This document shows, piece after piece, positions 15,222 to 21,408 of a stretch of 23,979 nucleotides of DNA. The stretch spans positions 1 through 23,979 of the forward strand of contig JAQVOQ010000006.1 of NCBI GenBank assembly GCA_028702545.1. The letters run 5' to 3'. Below the pieces are notes generated by a model. The model was not told where the DNA came from. It made no database searches and saw nothing but the letters and a program-made list of their open reading frames with translations. The DNA is from Clostridia bacterium (GTDB lineage Bacteria; Bacillota; Clostridia; Christensenellales; UBA1242). The translations under genes and the position numbers were made by a program. How positions within the stretch are numbered: position 1 is the stretch's first letter; each line of letters starts with the position of its first letter.

Positions 15222-16253
15222 TTGAGCATTTTTAAAAAGAGCATAATACTTTCTCCCGCCATTTATGACGGCAAGAGTGAAGAAAAGGGTATTTTAACCC
15301 TGCAAAAAGAACAAAATAAAATCAGTGGCACATTGAAGTGTTTTAATTTTAATAATTTATCGGGCAAAATGTTGCTCGGAATAACTTTTGATGATGGGCA
15401 AGTACATAAATTTAATTTAGAGCAAGACAAAATTAATAGTTTCTATTTTAATTTGCCAGAAAGTAGCGACTTAACTCAAAAAATAGCATGTGTTATTGTC
15501 AACATTAATGGCAACCAACATATGCCTGTTGTTTGGGGTTCTACTGATTCTAATAAAAATCTAAAAACTCATATTTTGCAAAGTTTTGTAAATTCTGATA
15601 GTGCTTCTAAAAAAATTATCCACTCGCAAATTTTTGACAGTGTTAAAAATCAAAAAAATGATGATTACATAACCGAAGAAGTTGAAAAGTTAATTGATGA
15701 AGAGGTAAATAACTTAGAAGAAGAGTTAAATTCTTATGAAAAAAAATCAATGCTAAATAAAAGCCATTTAGATACTAACTTGAGCGGTCAGATGAGAGAT
15801 TTTAAGCCATACAAAGAAGTGCTTGCAACTAAACAAAAAATATATAATATAGAAGCCGAAGAAGAAGCACAAGAAGAAATAGAAGACGTTGAGCAAGATG
15901 AAGCTGATTATGATACCTTTTATAAAGAGGTAAAAGACCAAATAGATAGTTTGTTTGAAACTTATCAGAGGGAAAGCGCCTTAGAGGAGATAATACCAAA
16001 TTCACACTTTGTGCGAGTAGACTTTAATAGTGATGGCAATAGTTATATTTTTGGTATAATTTATGATGAAAATAGTAACCCGGAATATATAGTTTATGGC
16101 GTACCATCATTATATACAAAAATTCCGCCAACAGAATTAGAGGGGTATTATCAGTGGTTGCCACTAGACCTAGAAAAACCCGAAGAAGATGGATATTGGT
16201 TAATGTATCAAAATGCTTTAAATGGTGAGCATATAAAAATAGAAATCATCTAA
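15222..16253 (+). CDS. Uncharacterised two-domain protein with acidic linker
   Basis: A 343-residue protein starting at a TTG (AGGAGG 8 nt upstream). I cannot assign a function. Residues 1-108 look like a beta-rich domain. Residues 145-250 form an acidic, probably partly coiled linker with Glu-rich runs at 151-170 and 211-228. Residues 258-343 form a compact C-terminal domain with the segments SHFVRVDFNSDGNSYIFGII, YIVYGVP, GYYQWLPL and GYWLMYQ. The latter resembles a domain I associate with unnamed clostridial proteins, though I cannot confirm that here. There is no signal peptide or membrane helix, so it is probably cytosolic. It occupies the place that yabG has in B. subtilis, between rsmA and veg, but shares no YabG features that I can see. 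Confidence 0.82.
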   Translation: MSIFKKSIILSPAIYDGKSEEKGILTLQKEQNKISGTLKCFNFNNLSGKMLLGITFDDGQVHKFNLEQDKINSFYFNLPESSDLTQKIACVIVNINGNQHMPVVWGSTDSNKNLKTHILQSFVNSDSASKKIIHSQIFDSVKNQKNDDYITEEVEKLIDEEVNNLEEELNSYEKKSMLNKSHLDTNLSGQMRDFKPYKEVLATKQKIYNIEAEEEAQEEIEDVEQDEADYDTFYKEVKDQIDSLFETYQRESALEEIIPNSHFVRVDFNSDGNSYIFGIIYDENSNPEYIVYGVPSLYTKIPPTELEGYYQWLPLDLEKPEEDGYWLMYQNALNGEHIKIEII

Positions 16254-16256
16254 AAC

Positions 16257-16385
16257 AAAAAGCCATTGATTTTGAAAATTTCGGCGTTAACTGCCTTGCC
16301 TACTAAAATAGTCATTTAGGTTAACTAAACTCCTATCTTAGCAGACAAGGCGAGCCTTGAACTTTCCTAAAATCAATGGCTTTTT
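16257..16385. repeat. 129-nt quasi-palindromic element / large terminator hairpin
   Basis: Perfect 17-bp terminal inverted repeats, AAAAAGCCATTGATTTT (16257-16273) and its complement (16369-16385), enclose 95 nt that fold back again. The inner arms 16293-16311 and 16333-16351 pair at 16 of 19 positions, and the centre TTTAG-GTTAA-CTAAA (16315-16329) forms a small loop. The A5 and T5 ends would let it terminate transcription from either side. It is far larger than the other terminators in the window, whose whole hairpins span about 27-40 nt. Confidence 0.8.
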
Positions 16386-16433
16386 AAAGTGCTAGAATTA
16401 GGCATTATAAATTTAAAGTGCTACAGTTAGCAT
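16386..16433 (+). repeat. Pair of imperfect 19-20 nt direct repeats
   Basis: AAAGTGCTAGAATTAGGCAT (16386-16405) and AAAGTGCTACAGTTAGCAT (16415-16433) repeat with a 29-nt period, directly after the palindrome. The core AAAGTGCTA occurs again at 17308-17316, beyond the DUF4238-like gene. Confidence 0.65.
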
Positions 16434-16460
16434 CTTTTTGTATTTATGTGATAATTTATT

Positions 16461-16488
16461 TTTACTTTACTTAATTTTAAAGTATAAT
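16461..16488 (+). promoter_or_regulatory. Probable sigma-A promoter for the DUF4238-like gene
   Basis: TTTACT (16461-16466), 16 nt, TATAAT (16483-16488), with a start near 16495 and a short leader to the ATG at 16516. Confidence 0.62.
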
Positions 16489-16515
16489 TATTTAAAACAA
16501 GAATTTGGAGCATAT

Positions 16516-17307
16516 ATGAGCAACACACATAAACAAGTCCCACAACTTTTAATGAGAGGGTTCCAACATAAAATAGTTGTAAAAAATAATAATGGGATTA
16601 ATACAACCTATGCAGTTTATTGTTTGGATTTAAAAACAAAGCAAATAAAAGAAGAAAAAATTGCTAGATTAGATGCAGAACTGGACTATTATGCAAAACC
16701 AATAGAAAATCACTTAATAGGAATTGAAAATAAATTTGCTAAAACAAAAGAAAAAATTGCAGAATCTATAAAATCGGGAAAGAATATTGAAATAAGCAAA
16801 TATGAAAAAGATATAAAGAATTTTTTAAAATATTGTTTTTTAAGATCTGATCAATTCTTAAAAAAGGCAAATGAGCCTAGCAGGATAAGTTTCTTATTAG
16901 GGAGAGAATTAACACATAATGAGGTTATATATTGGGGCGATAAAGACGATTTTTTTGACAAAGAATTTAAAGAAAAATTTATTACAGTTATGTATAACAA
17001 ATCTAATATTGGGTTTATATTACCCAAATGTTGTTTTTATGATATTGTAAAAAAGGGTGAAAATATTATCGTATTACCAATTAGTGACAAAATAGCTATT
17101 TTACTTTGTGATAAAAAGGATTTAGATAGCCATATATTTGAAGGTAAAGTTACAATTAAAACAATAAATGATGATGAGATTATAAAAAAATTAAATGTTT
17201 TAGCCTTAAAAGCAGAAAAAGAAACTGATAATTCTTTTGTCATAGCAAAAAGTGAAAAAGAACTAATTTATTTTAGAGATAATTTTTCAATAACCAATAA
17301 GCAATAA
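16516..17307 (+). CDS. DUF4238-like protein
   Basis: A 263-residue soluble protein. The opening THKQVPQLLMRGFQHK followed by YAVYCLDLKTKQI fits the pattern of DUF4238 proteins (H-x-VPQ-x-L-x-x-F near the N-terminus, then a statement of the residue's own sequence elements and an ENHL-type helix). Residues 55-105 look helical and Lys/Glu-rich. The assignment rests on this N-terminal pattern only, and the function of DUF4238 is not established. The ATG at 16516 is chosen because TTGGAG lies 5 nt upstream and the promoter -10 sits at 16483, inside a longer reading frame. The gene has its own promoter and terminator and is bounded by repeats, which suggests an accessory cassette in an otherwise conserved locus. 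Confidence 0.62.
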   Translation: MSNTHKQVPQLLMRGFQHKIVVKNNNGINTTYAVYCLDLKTKQIKEEKIARLDAELDYYAKPIENHLIGIENKFAKTKEKIAESIKSGKNIEISKYEKDIKNFLKYCFLRSDQFLKKANEPSRISFLLGRELTHNEVIYWGDKDDFFDKEFKEKFITVMYNKSNIGFILPKCCFYDIVKKGENIIVLPISDKIAILLCDKKDLDSHIFEGKVTIKTINDDEIIKKLNVLALKAEKETDNSFVIAKSEKELIYFRDNFSITNKQ

Positions 17308-17334
17308 AAAGTGCTAAGTAAATAGCACTTTTTT
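17306..17334. terminator. Bidirectional terminator after the DUF4238-like gene
   Basis: AAAAAGTGCTA (17306-17316) pairs with TAGCACTTTTT (17323-17333) around a 6-nt loop. It overlaps the stop codons of the two convergent genes, at 17305-17307 and 17333-17335. Confidence 0.9.
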
Positions 17335-17626
17335 ATTCTTTGTGGTGAGGGTAAAGATTTATATAAGAGTCGCTTCTTGGGTCATATTCTTTTTGCAGAA
17401 TTTGAGGAGCAGTTTGTTTGTTTAAGTTATTTTCCTCACTGTTATCTTTGTTTTGAGTTTCGTTTGGATTTTGCTCGTTTTGGTAATAATTATTAACTTC
17501 TTCATTGTTTTGAGAATTCGCATTATTGCCGTTCATTAAGTTTAATAATAGATTAATAGGCAAAGAATTATCTTGCTCTTTATTTTTTGAATTGCCAATG
17601 TAATTGTAAACACCGAATTTTTTCAT
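17333..17626 (-). CDS. Small Asn/Gln/Glu-rich protein, unknown function
   Basis: A 97-residue protein. Residues 1-32 are MKKFGVYNYIGNSK followed by a short hydrophobic patch LPINLLLNLMNG. Residues 33-72 are low-complexity and rich in Asn, Gln and Glu, and probably disordered. The last 25 residues, with EYDPRSDSYINLYPHH, look more ordered. I know no family for it. Reality is supported by AAAGGTAGG 4 nt before the ATG, by the end at a strong bidirectional terminator, and by the absence of a competing gene. It is divergent from the lipoprotein gene, with 108 nt between them. Confidence 0.68.
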   Translation of the reverse strand: MKKFGVYNYIGNSKNKEQDNSLPINLLLNLMNGNNANSQNNEEVNNYYQNEQNPNETQNKDNSEENNLNKQTAPQILQKEYDPRSDSYINLYPHHKE

Positions 17627-17663
17627 AAACCTACCTTTAAATTGTTTATTTAACTTTAAACAT

Positions 17664-17699
17664 TTGACTGTTTTGACTATTTAATGATATTCTTATAAA
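17664..17699 (+). promoter_or_regulatory. Tentative promoter region of the lipoprotein gene
   Basis: Two TTGACT copies (17664-17669 and 17673-17678) repeat with a 9-nt period. The candidate -10 boxes are GATATT (17686-17691, 16 nt from the first) and TATAAA (17694-17699, 15 nt from the second). I cannot decide which pair is used. Confidence 0.4.
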
Positions 17700-17734
17700 G
17701 ACATTTTTATTAATATTAAAAATTGGAGAAATAG

Positions 17735-19138
17735 ATGAAAACTAAAATTTTAAGCATTCTTGTTGTATTTGTTTTAATAGCTAGCCTTTTAACTGGTTGC
17801 GGAGGTTTTACTCCACTAACTAGTGGTCCAGCAGTTGGCGATATTGTAAGTGGCAACGGTGGTATGAGCGTTAGATATGGAGACTATTTATATTTTGTCA
17901 ATGGCTTTTTGTCAAGCAAAGCTTTAGTTGAAGGCGCTAATCAATATAACGAAGAGGAAAATGCAGCAGTTTATAGGGCGCAGTTAGATGCTAGTGGCGA
18001 ACTTATGACGGACGAAGAAGGTAATTTAATAAACATAAACATTTTAATTCCAAAAATTGTTGGATTTGAAAATGGTGGATTTTTTATTTTTGATAACTAT
18101 ATTTATTATGCAACGCCAACTATACTAAAAGATAGAACAGGAACAGTAAGGTTTGATTTAGTAGATTTTTATATGGCAAAATTAGACGGAACAGGCATTA
18201 AAAAGATTTATGCGGCTACTGATTATTCTACTAGTGCTAAATTTAGTTTTTATAAAATAGGCGACACGGTACATTTAGTAGTATTTGATGGCACACAAAT
18301 TATAAATGTTAAAATCAATGGTTATGCAATTAGTCAACCTATTACAATGGTAGAGAGCGCAACAAGCGTAGCGTTACCAAAAGTTACTGAATATAATTCG
18401 GCTAATAACACAGTAAGCGATGTTAATAAGTATATTTATTACACAAGATCATTAAATGATAGCGACAACACAATTTTAGAACTTGGCAACACGCTTGCAA
18501 AAATTGAAATAGGAACGACTACAGAAGAAGTGTTGATTCAAGATAATATTTGGAGTTACGGTTTAGGAAGAGTTAAAAATAATGCGTTATATTACACAAA
18601 AAACTCATCAACTAGTTTTAATTCTAAAAACTATTATAGAAGTTTATTAGTAGATGATTTTGAGGGCTCACAAGAAATTCAAGTTACGGGCACATATTAT
18701 GCTATGGTGGCAATATTAGATTTTGAAGAGGGCAATAATAGAGGCGTTGTAGTTTCAAATGATACACAGTTAATTTATATTTCCGATGTATTCTCTGAAG
18801 ACGGAATTGAGATTTTAATAAATGAAGCAGTAACGATATTACTTGAAAAGGGCGACTATGTTTATTACACTTATGGCACAAACAATAGGCTAGCAAGAAT
18901 AAATGTTAAAACCAAAGCAATTGACAACTTAACTAGTGAAGAAGATACTTTAAAAGTTGATATAACGCTTAAAGTTGATTATGACAATGAATATATTTAT
19001 GTGTTTAAAAAGCACACAAATTCAACTTTTGAAAGTTATTATCTTGAAAGAGTTAAATACGTAACAATAGTCTTTGAAAGTGAGTTTGTTGGAGTGTTAG
19101 AAACAAAAGACTTGCCAGATTCTGAAGAAACAGAATAA
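17735..19138 (+). CDS. Putative lipoprotein with beta-propeller-like repeats
   Basis: A 467-residue exported protein. Residues 1-21 are a signal peptide with lipobox LLTGC (Cys22 becomes lipidated), so it is anchored on the outer face of the membrane. The mature part repeats short beta units of the form YGDYLYFVNG, DNYIYYATP, VNKYIYYTRS, NNALYYTKN, KGDYVYYTYG and DNEYIYVFK, each followed by a polar strand. This resembles DUF5050-type beta-propellers, but I cannot confirm the family. No catalytic motif is visible. GGAG lies 6 nt before the ATG. It lies directly upstream of spo0A, where other spore formers carry spoIVB, but it has neither the PDZ nor the serine-protease features of SpoIVB. Confidence 0.85.
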   Translation: MKTKILSILVVFVLIASLLTGCGGFTPLTSGPAVGDIVSGNGGMSVRYGDYLYFVNGFLSSKALVEGANQYNEEENAAVYRAQLDASGELMTDEEGNLININILIPKIVGFENGGFFIFDNYIYYATPTILKDRTGTVRFDLVDFYMAKLDGTGIKKIYAATDYSTSAKFSFYKIGDTVHLVVFDGTQIINVKINGYAISQPITMVESATSVALPKVTEYNSANNTVSDVNKYIYYTRSLNDSDNTILELGNTLAKIEIGTTTEEVLIQDNIWSYGLGRVKNNALYYTKNSSTSFNSKNYYRSLLVDDFEGSQEIQVTGTYYAMVAILDFEEGNNRGVVVSNDTQLIYISDVFSEDGIEILINEAVTILLEKGDYVYYTYGTNNRLARINVKTKAIDNLTSEEDTLKVDITLKVDYDNEYIYVFKKHTNSTFESYYLERVKYVTIVFESEFVGVLETKDLPDSEETE

Positions 19139-19151
19139 ATTTATAAAACAA

Positions 19152-19181
19152 AAAGCAGATAGCATTCTATCTGTTTTTTTT
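19152..19181 (+). terminator. Intrinsic terminator after the lipoprotein gene
   Basis: CAGATAG (19156-19162) pairs with CTATCTG (19167-19173) around CATT, with A-rich and T-rich flanks extending the stem through one G-U pair, and eight T residues follow the right arm. Confidence 0.88.
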
Positions 19182-19183
19182 GT

Positions 19184-19258
19184 GTTTTAGAATTAAAAAT
19201 TTTATAATAAAGAGTTTTAGAATTAAAAATTTTATAATAAAGAGTTTTAGAATTAAAA
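19184..19258 (+). repeat. 30-bp tandem repeat, 2.5 copies
   Basis: Two identical 30-bp units (19184-19213 and 19214-19243) and a 15-bp partial third (19244-19258). Each unit begins GTTTTAGAATTAAAA and contains TATAAT near its end. Copies are adjacent with no spacers, so this is not a CRISPR. It lies in the 320-nt region between the lipoprotein gene and spo0A, together with a terminator, a 0A box and a small hairpin. Confidence 0.92.
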
Positions 19259-19296
19259 CCTTTATATTCTTTAATGTTTAGAAACAAATATGTTAT

Positions 19297-19305
19297 TTTC
19301 GACAA
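19297..19305 (-). promoter_or_regulatory. 0A box (Spo0A binding site) upstream of spo0A
   Basis: The minus strand reads TTGTCGAAA, containing the TGTCGAA core of the 0A box. It lies about 154 nt before the spo0A start codon, suggesting autoregulation as known in B. subtilis. It is a single site, identified by motif only. Confidence 0.6.
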
Positions 19306-19329
19306 TTTTAAACAAAAAGAAGTAAAAAA

Positions 19330-19344
19330 AGAGCATGTTGCTCT
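19330..19344. other. Small inverted repeat in the spo0A upstream region
   Basis: AGAGCA (19330-19335) and TGCTCT (19339-19344) flank TGT. No T run follows, so it is not a terminator. It could be an operator or a leader stem. Confidence 0.3.
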
Positions 19345-19458
19345 AATAAATAGATTGTACCTACTTTTAAATAAGAACAAATTGTGCTAATATTTTTTTA
19401 CGAAACACTTTTTTCGAATAATTTTTTGAATAAGGCTAAATATTTTGGAGGTAAAAAT

Positions 19459-20292
19459 ATGAGCGAGTTGAACGCGTCTACAAAACTTTTAATAGTAGAT
19501 GATAACAAAGAAATTAGACAAATGTTGGTTGATTATTTTACAAAGGAACCCAATATGGAAGTCGTTGGGGAAGCAACTGATGGGGACAGTGCTTTTAATT
19601 TAATTAAGGAAAAAAAGCCGGATGCGGTTATTATGGACATTGTTTTAACGGGAATGGATGGGTTTGCCGTTATGGAACAGATTAATCGTTTAAATAATTT
19701 TAAAAAACCCAATATGCTAATATTATCGGCTTTATGTAAGGAAGAATTTGTGCACAAGGCGCTTAGCTTAGGAGCTTCTTATTATATGATGAAGCCATTT
19801 AGTATAGATACTTTAAAAAATAGATTAAAAGATATTATTGACCAAAAAGATAAAGAGGGCGATAATAATTTTAGCAATAATAATGCTAATGCGGAAAATA
19901 TGATGAAAGTTTATCAGTCTTATAATAATAAATCAGTAAGAATAAGAGCATTAGAGGAAAAGATAACTAATATATTTATCACAGTAGGTATTCCTGCTCA
20001 TATAAAAGGTTATCAGTTTTTAAGAGAAGCTATAAAAATGGCAATAGAACAACCAGAGATTATAAATTCAATTACTAAAAAACTTTATCCATCTATCGCT
20101 TCAAAGTTTGAAACGAGCGCTAGTAAGGTAGAAAGAGCTATTAGACATGCTATTGAAGTTGCTTGGAATAGAGGCAAGATAGAAAACATTAACGCTTTAT
20201 TTGGAATTAAAGTTTATTCAAATAATGAAAAGCCAACAAATGGAGAGTTTATTGCACTAGTTGCCGATAAAATGTTACTCGAAGGTATGTAA
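19459..20292 (+). CDS. spo0A: Sporulation master regulator Spo0A
   Basis: A response regulator that starts sporulation when phosphorylated and binds 0A boxes. The length is 277 residues from the ATG at 19459, which has GGAGG 7 nt upstream; an earlier in-frame ATG at 19384 lacks such a site. Receiver domain (about 8-127): D14 and D15, phospho-acceptor D60 in VIMDIVL, S90 and K112. The linker at about 130-155 is Asn-rich. The Spo0A-type C-terminal domain (about 158-277) contains GIPAHIKGYQFLREAI and LYPSIASKF, and the hallmark recognition helix SASKVERAIRHAIEVAW (220-236). SpoIVB is absent upstream. A 0A box lies in its control region. Confidence 0.97.
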   Translation: MSELNASTKLLIVDDNKEIRQMLVDYFTKEPNMEVVGEATDGDSAFNLIKEKKPDAVIMDIVLTGMDGFAVMEQINRLNNFKKPNMLILSALCKEEFVHKALSLGASYYMMKPFSIDTLKNRLKDIIDQKDKEGDNNFSNNNANAENMMKVYQSYNNKSVRIRALEEKITNIFITVGIPAHIKGYQFLREAIKMAIEQPEIINSITKKLYPSIASKFETSASKVERAIRHAIEVAWNRGKIENINALFGIKVYSNNEKPTNGEFIALVADKMLLEGM

Positions 20293-20307
20293 AAAACTAA
20301 AAATTTT

Positions 20308-20337
20308 TTGCATAAAAATAGTAGACTTTTATATAAT
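20308..20337 (+). promoter_or_regulatory. Probable sigma-A promoter for the zinc-ribbon gene
   Basis: TTGCAT (20308-20313), 18 nt, TATAAT (20332-20337). It lies 16 nt after the spo0A stop. I see no clear terminator for spo0A, so read-through into this gene is also possible. Confidence 0.6.
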
Positions 20338-20401
20338 AAATAATTATAATAAAGCAGACTAAAACTTTTTAGTTATGTTTATTAATAGGAGACTATTTAT
20401 T

Positions 20402-21004
20402 ATGGAGAAAGTTGAATATATTAGATGCCCAAGATGTGAACTAAACTTTATCAAAAAAGAAGAAGAGCTTTGCAATGTTTGTAAAGAAGAATTACAAGCC
20501 TTGACCGATGAGCATATTAAAAATAATTTAAAAACAACTGTATGCCCAGTTTGTGGCATAAGTTATATTAGAGAGGATGAGGATATGTGTAAACTTTGTT
20601 TAGCAGAAAACAAGTCAGAAATAGAGTTTGACTCTGCCACTCAAGATAATTGGAAGATGTATGTTGACCAAGAAAAACAAGATGAAGATGAAGAAGACGA
20701 CGAAGATGAGAATGAAGACGAAGATGAGGATGAAGACGAAGATGAATTAAATGATGACCTCGATGATGACGATGACTTTGACGATAACTTTGATGAAGAC
20801 GATGATTTTGACGATGATTTTGACGATGACTTTGATGATGACGATGATTTTGATAAAGATTTTGACGACGATGATGACTTTGATGATGACGATGATTTTG
20901 ATAAAGATTTTGATGATGACGACGATTTAGATAATAATTTTGATGATGACGATGATTTTGACTCGTTAGATGACGATGATGATGACGATGATGACGATTA
21001 TTAA
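20402..21004 (+). CDS. Double zinc-ribbon protein with Asp-rich acidic tail
   Basis: A 200-residue protein of unknown function. Residues 9-27 hold CPRC and CNVC, and residues 48-66 hold CPVC and CKLC: four Cys-x2-Cys pairs forming one or two zinc ribbons. From about residue 90 the protein is almost only Asp and Glu, first an Asp/Glu stretch and then repeats of DDDDDFD, FDKDF and FDDDF spaced by single Phe residues. The net charge is extremely negative. It has no signal peptide or membrane helix. The ATG at 20402 is used because AGGAGA lies 9 nt upstream; the earlier ATG at 20375 precedes that site. It sits between spo0A and veg as its own unit. A role in nucleic-acid mimicry, metal binding or protein chaperoning is conceivable but unproven. 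Confidence 0.82.
   Translation: MEKVEYIRCPRCELNFIKKEEELCNVCKEELQALTDEHIKNNLKTTVCPVCGISYIREDEDMCKLCLAENKSEIEFDSATQDNWKMYVDQEKQDEDEEDDEDENEDEDEDEDEDELNDDLDDDDDFDDNFDEDDDFDDDFDDDFDDDDDFDKDFDDDDDFDDDDDFDKDFDDDDDLDNNFDDDDDFDSLDDDDDDDDDDY
20830..20913 (+). repeat. Duplicated 36-nt segment inside the acidic tail
   Basis: 36 nt at 20830-20865 recur exactly at 20878-20913, a 48-nt period that encodes a 16-residue repeat of the type DDDFDDDDDFDKDFDD. The identity at DNA level, in a region otherwise mixing GAT and GAC, points to a recent in-frame duplication. Confidence 0.85.
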
Positions 21005-21008
21005 AAAT

Positions 21009-21037
21009 AAAAACCTACTTTTAAAGTAGGTTTTTTT
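21009..21037 (+). terminator. Intrinsic terminator after the zinc-ribbon gene
   Basis: AAAAACCTAC (21009-21018) pairs with GTAGGTTTTT (21026-21035), with a 7-nt TTTTAAA loop, followed by T residues. Confidence 0.92.
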
Positions 21038-21095
21038 ATGTTTTTGAATAAACTTGCATAACATTGTTAATAATTCTCAAGTGAGGTTAATGTAT

Positions 21096-21344
21096 ATGAG
21101 AAAAATTAACGAAAATATAAGTGAAATTAAGGAAAAAATTGAAGAATTAAAGGGAAAAGAAGTAAAGATGCAGGTAAATAGAGGAAGAAAAAAGATAGAA
21201 AATTATGAAGCGATTATAGAAACGATTTATCCAAGTGTATTTACTGTTAAATTAAAATCACCTAACGTTGTGGAAATTATGAGCTATTCATATTCGGAAG
21301 TTTTGTGTGGAGATGTTAAAATTAGTCTTAAAAAATTTGTTTAA
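21096..21344 (+). CDS. veg: Veg family protein (DUF1021)
   Basis: An 82-residue member of the Veg family. Seen: a helical N-terminus, then VKMQVNRGRKKIENYEAIIETIYPSVF and SYSYSEVL, matching the GRRK...ETYPSVF...SYSY-x-DVL pattern of B. subtilis Veg, an abundant vegetative protein linked to biofilm matrix gene control. Of two nearby ATG codons, the one at 21096 is preferred: GAGG (21083-21086) is 9 nt upstream of it but only 3 nt from the ATG at 21090. Its place between the rsmA region and a SPOCS/LysM gene is typical for Firmicutes. I see only a weak promoter candidate (TTGAAT at 21044 with TAATAA at 21068). Confidence 0.9.
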   Translation: MRKINENISEIKEKIEELKGKEVKMQVNRGRKKIENYEAIIETIYPSVFTVKLKSPNVVEIMSYSYSEVLCGDVKISLKKFV

Positions 21345-21347
21345 TTG

Positions 21348-21376
21348 TAATATTTTTTAAAATTCCTCTATATAAT
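21348..21376 (+). promoter_or_regulatory. Candidate sigma-E promoter for the SPOCS/LysM gene
   Basis: TAATATT (21348-21354), 14 nt, TATATAAT (21369-21376) fits the B. subtilis sigma-E pattern KMATATT-N14/15-CATACANT, with the first C of the -10 replaced by T and Y at the fifth position. As a sigma-A promoter it is poorer, because its best -35 (TTGTAA, 21345-21350) is 20 nt from TATAAT. Confidence 0.5.
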
Positions 21377-21408
21377 GTTAATAAGTATTAAACAGGGGGA
21401 ATTTGTAA

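Noticed and set aside
18702..18896. Minus-strand open frame inside the lipoprotein gene, and similar antisense frames within dnaE, pfkA-flanking, metG, tatD and SPOCS genes
   Set aside because: They are shadows of strongly supported plus-strand genes, with no ribosome binding sites and no recognisable domains.
19184..19258. Possible CRISPR array, since each unit begins GTTTTAGAATTAAAA, similar to the start of many CRISPR repeats
   Set aside because: The units are directly adjacent without spacers, there are only 2.5 copies, and no cas genes are nearby. It is a simple tandem repeat.
19141..19380. 79-codon minus-strand open frame containing a repeated peptide
   Set aside because: It is produced by reading through the 30-bp tandem repeat, the terminator and the 0A box region; no ribosome binding site or coding bias is visible.
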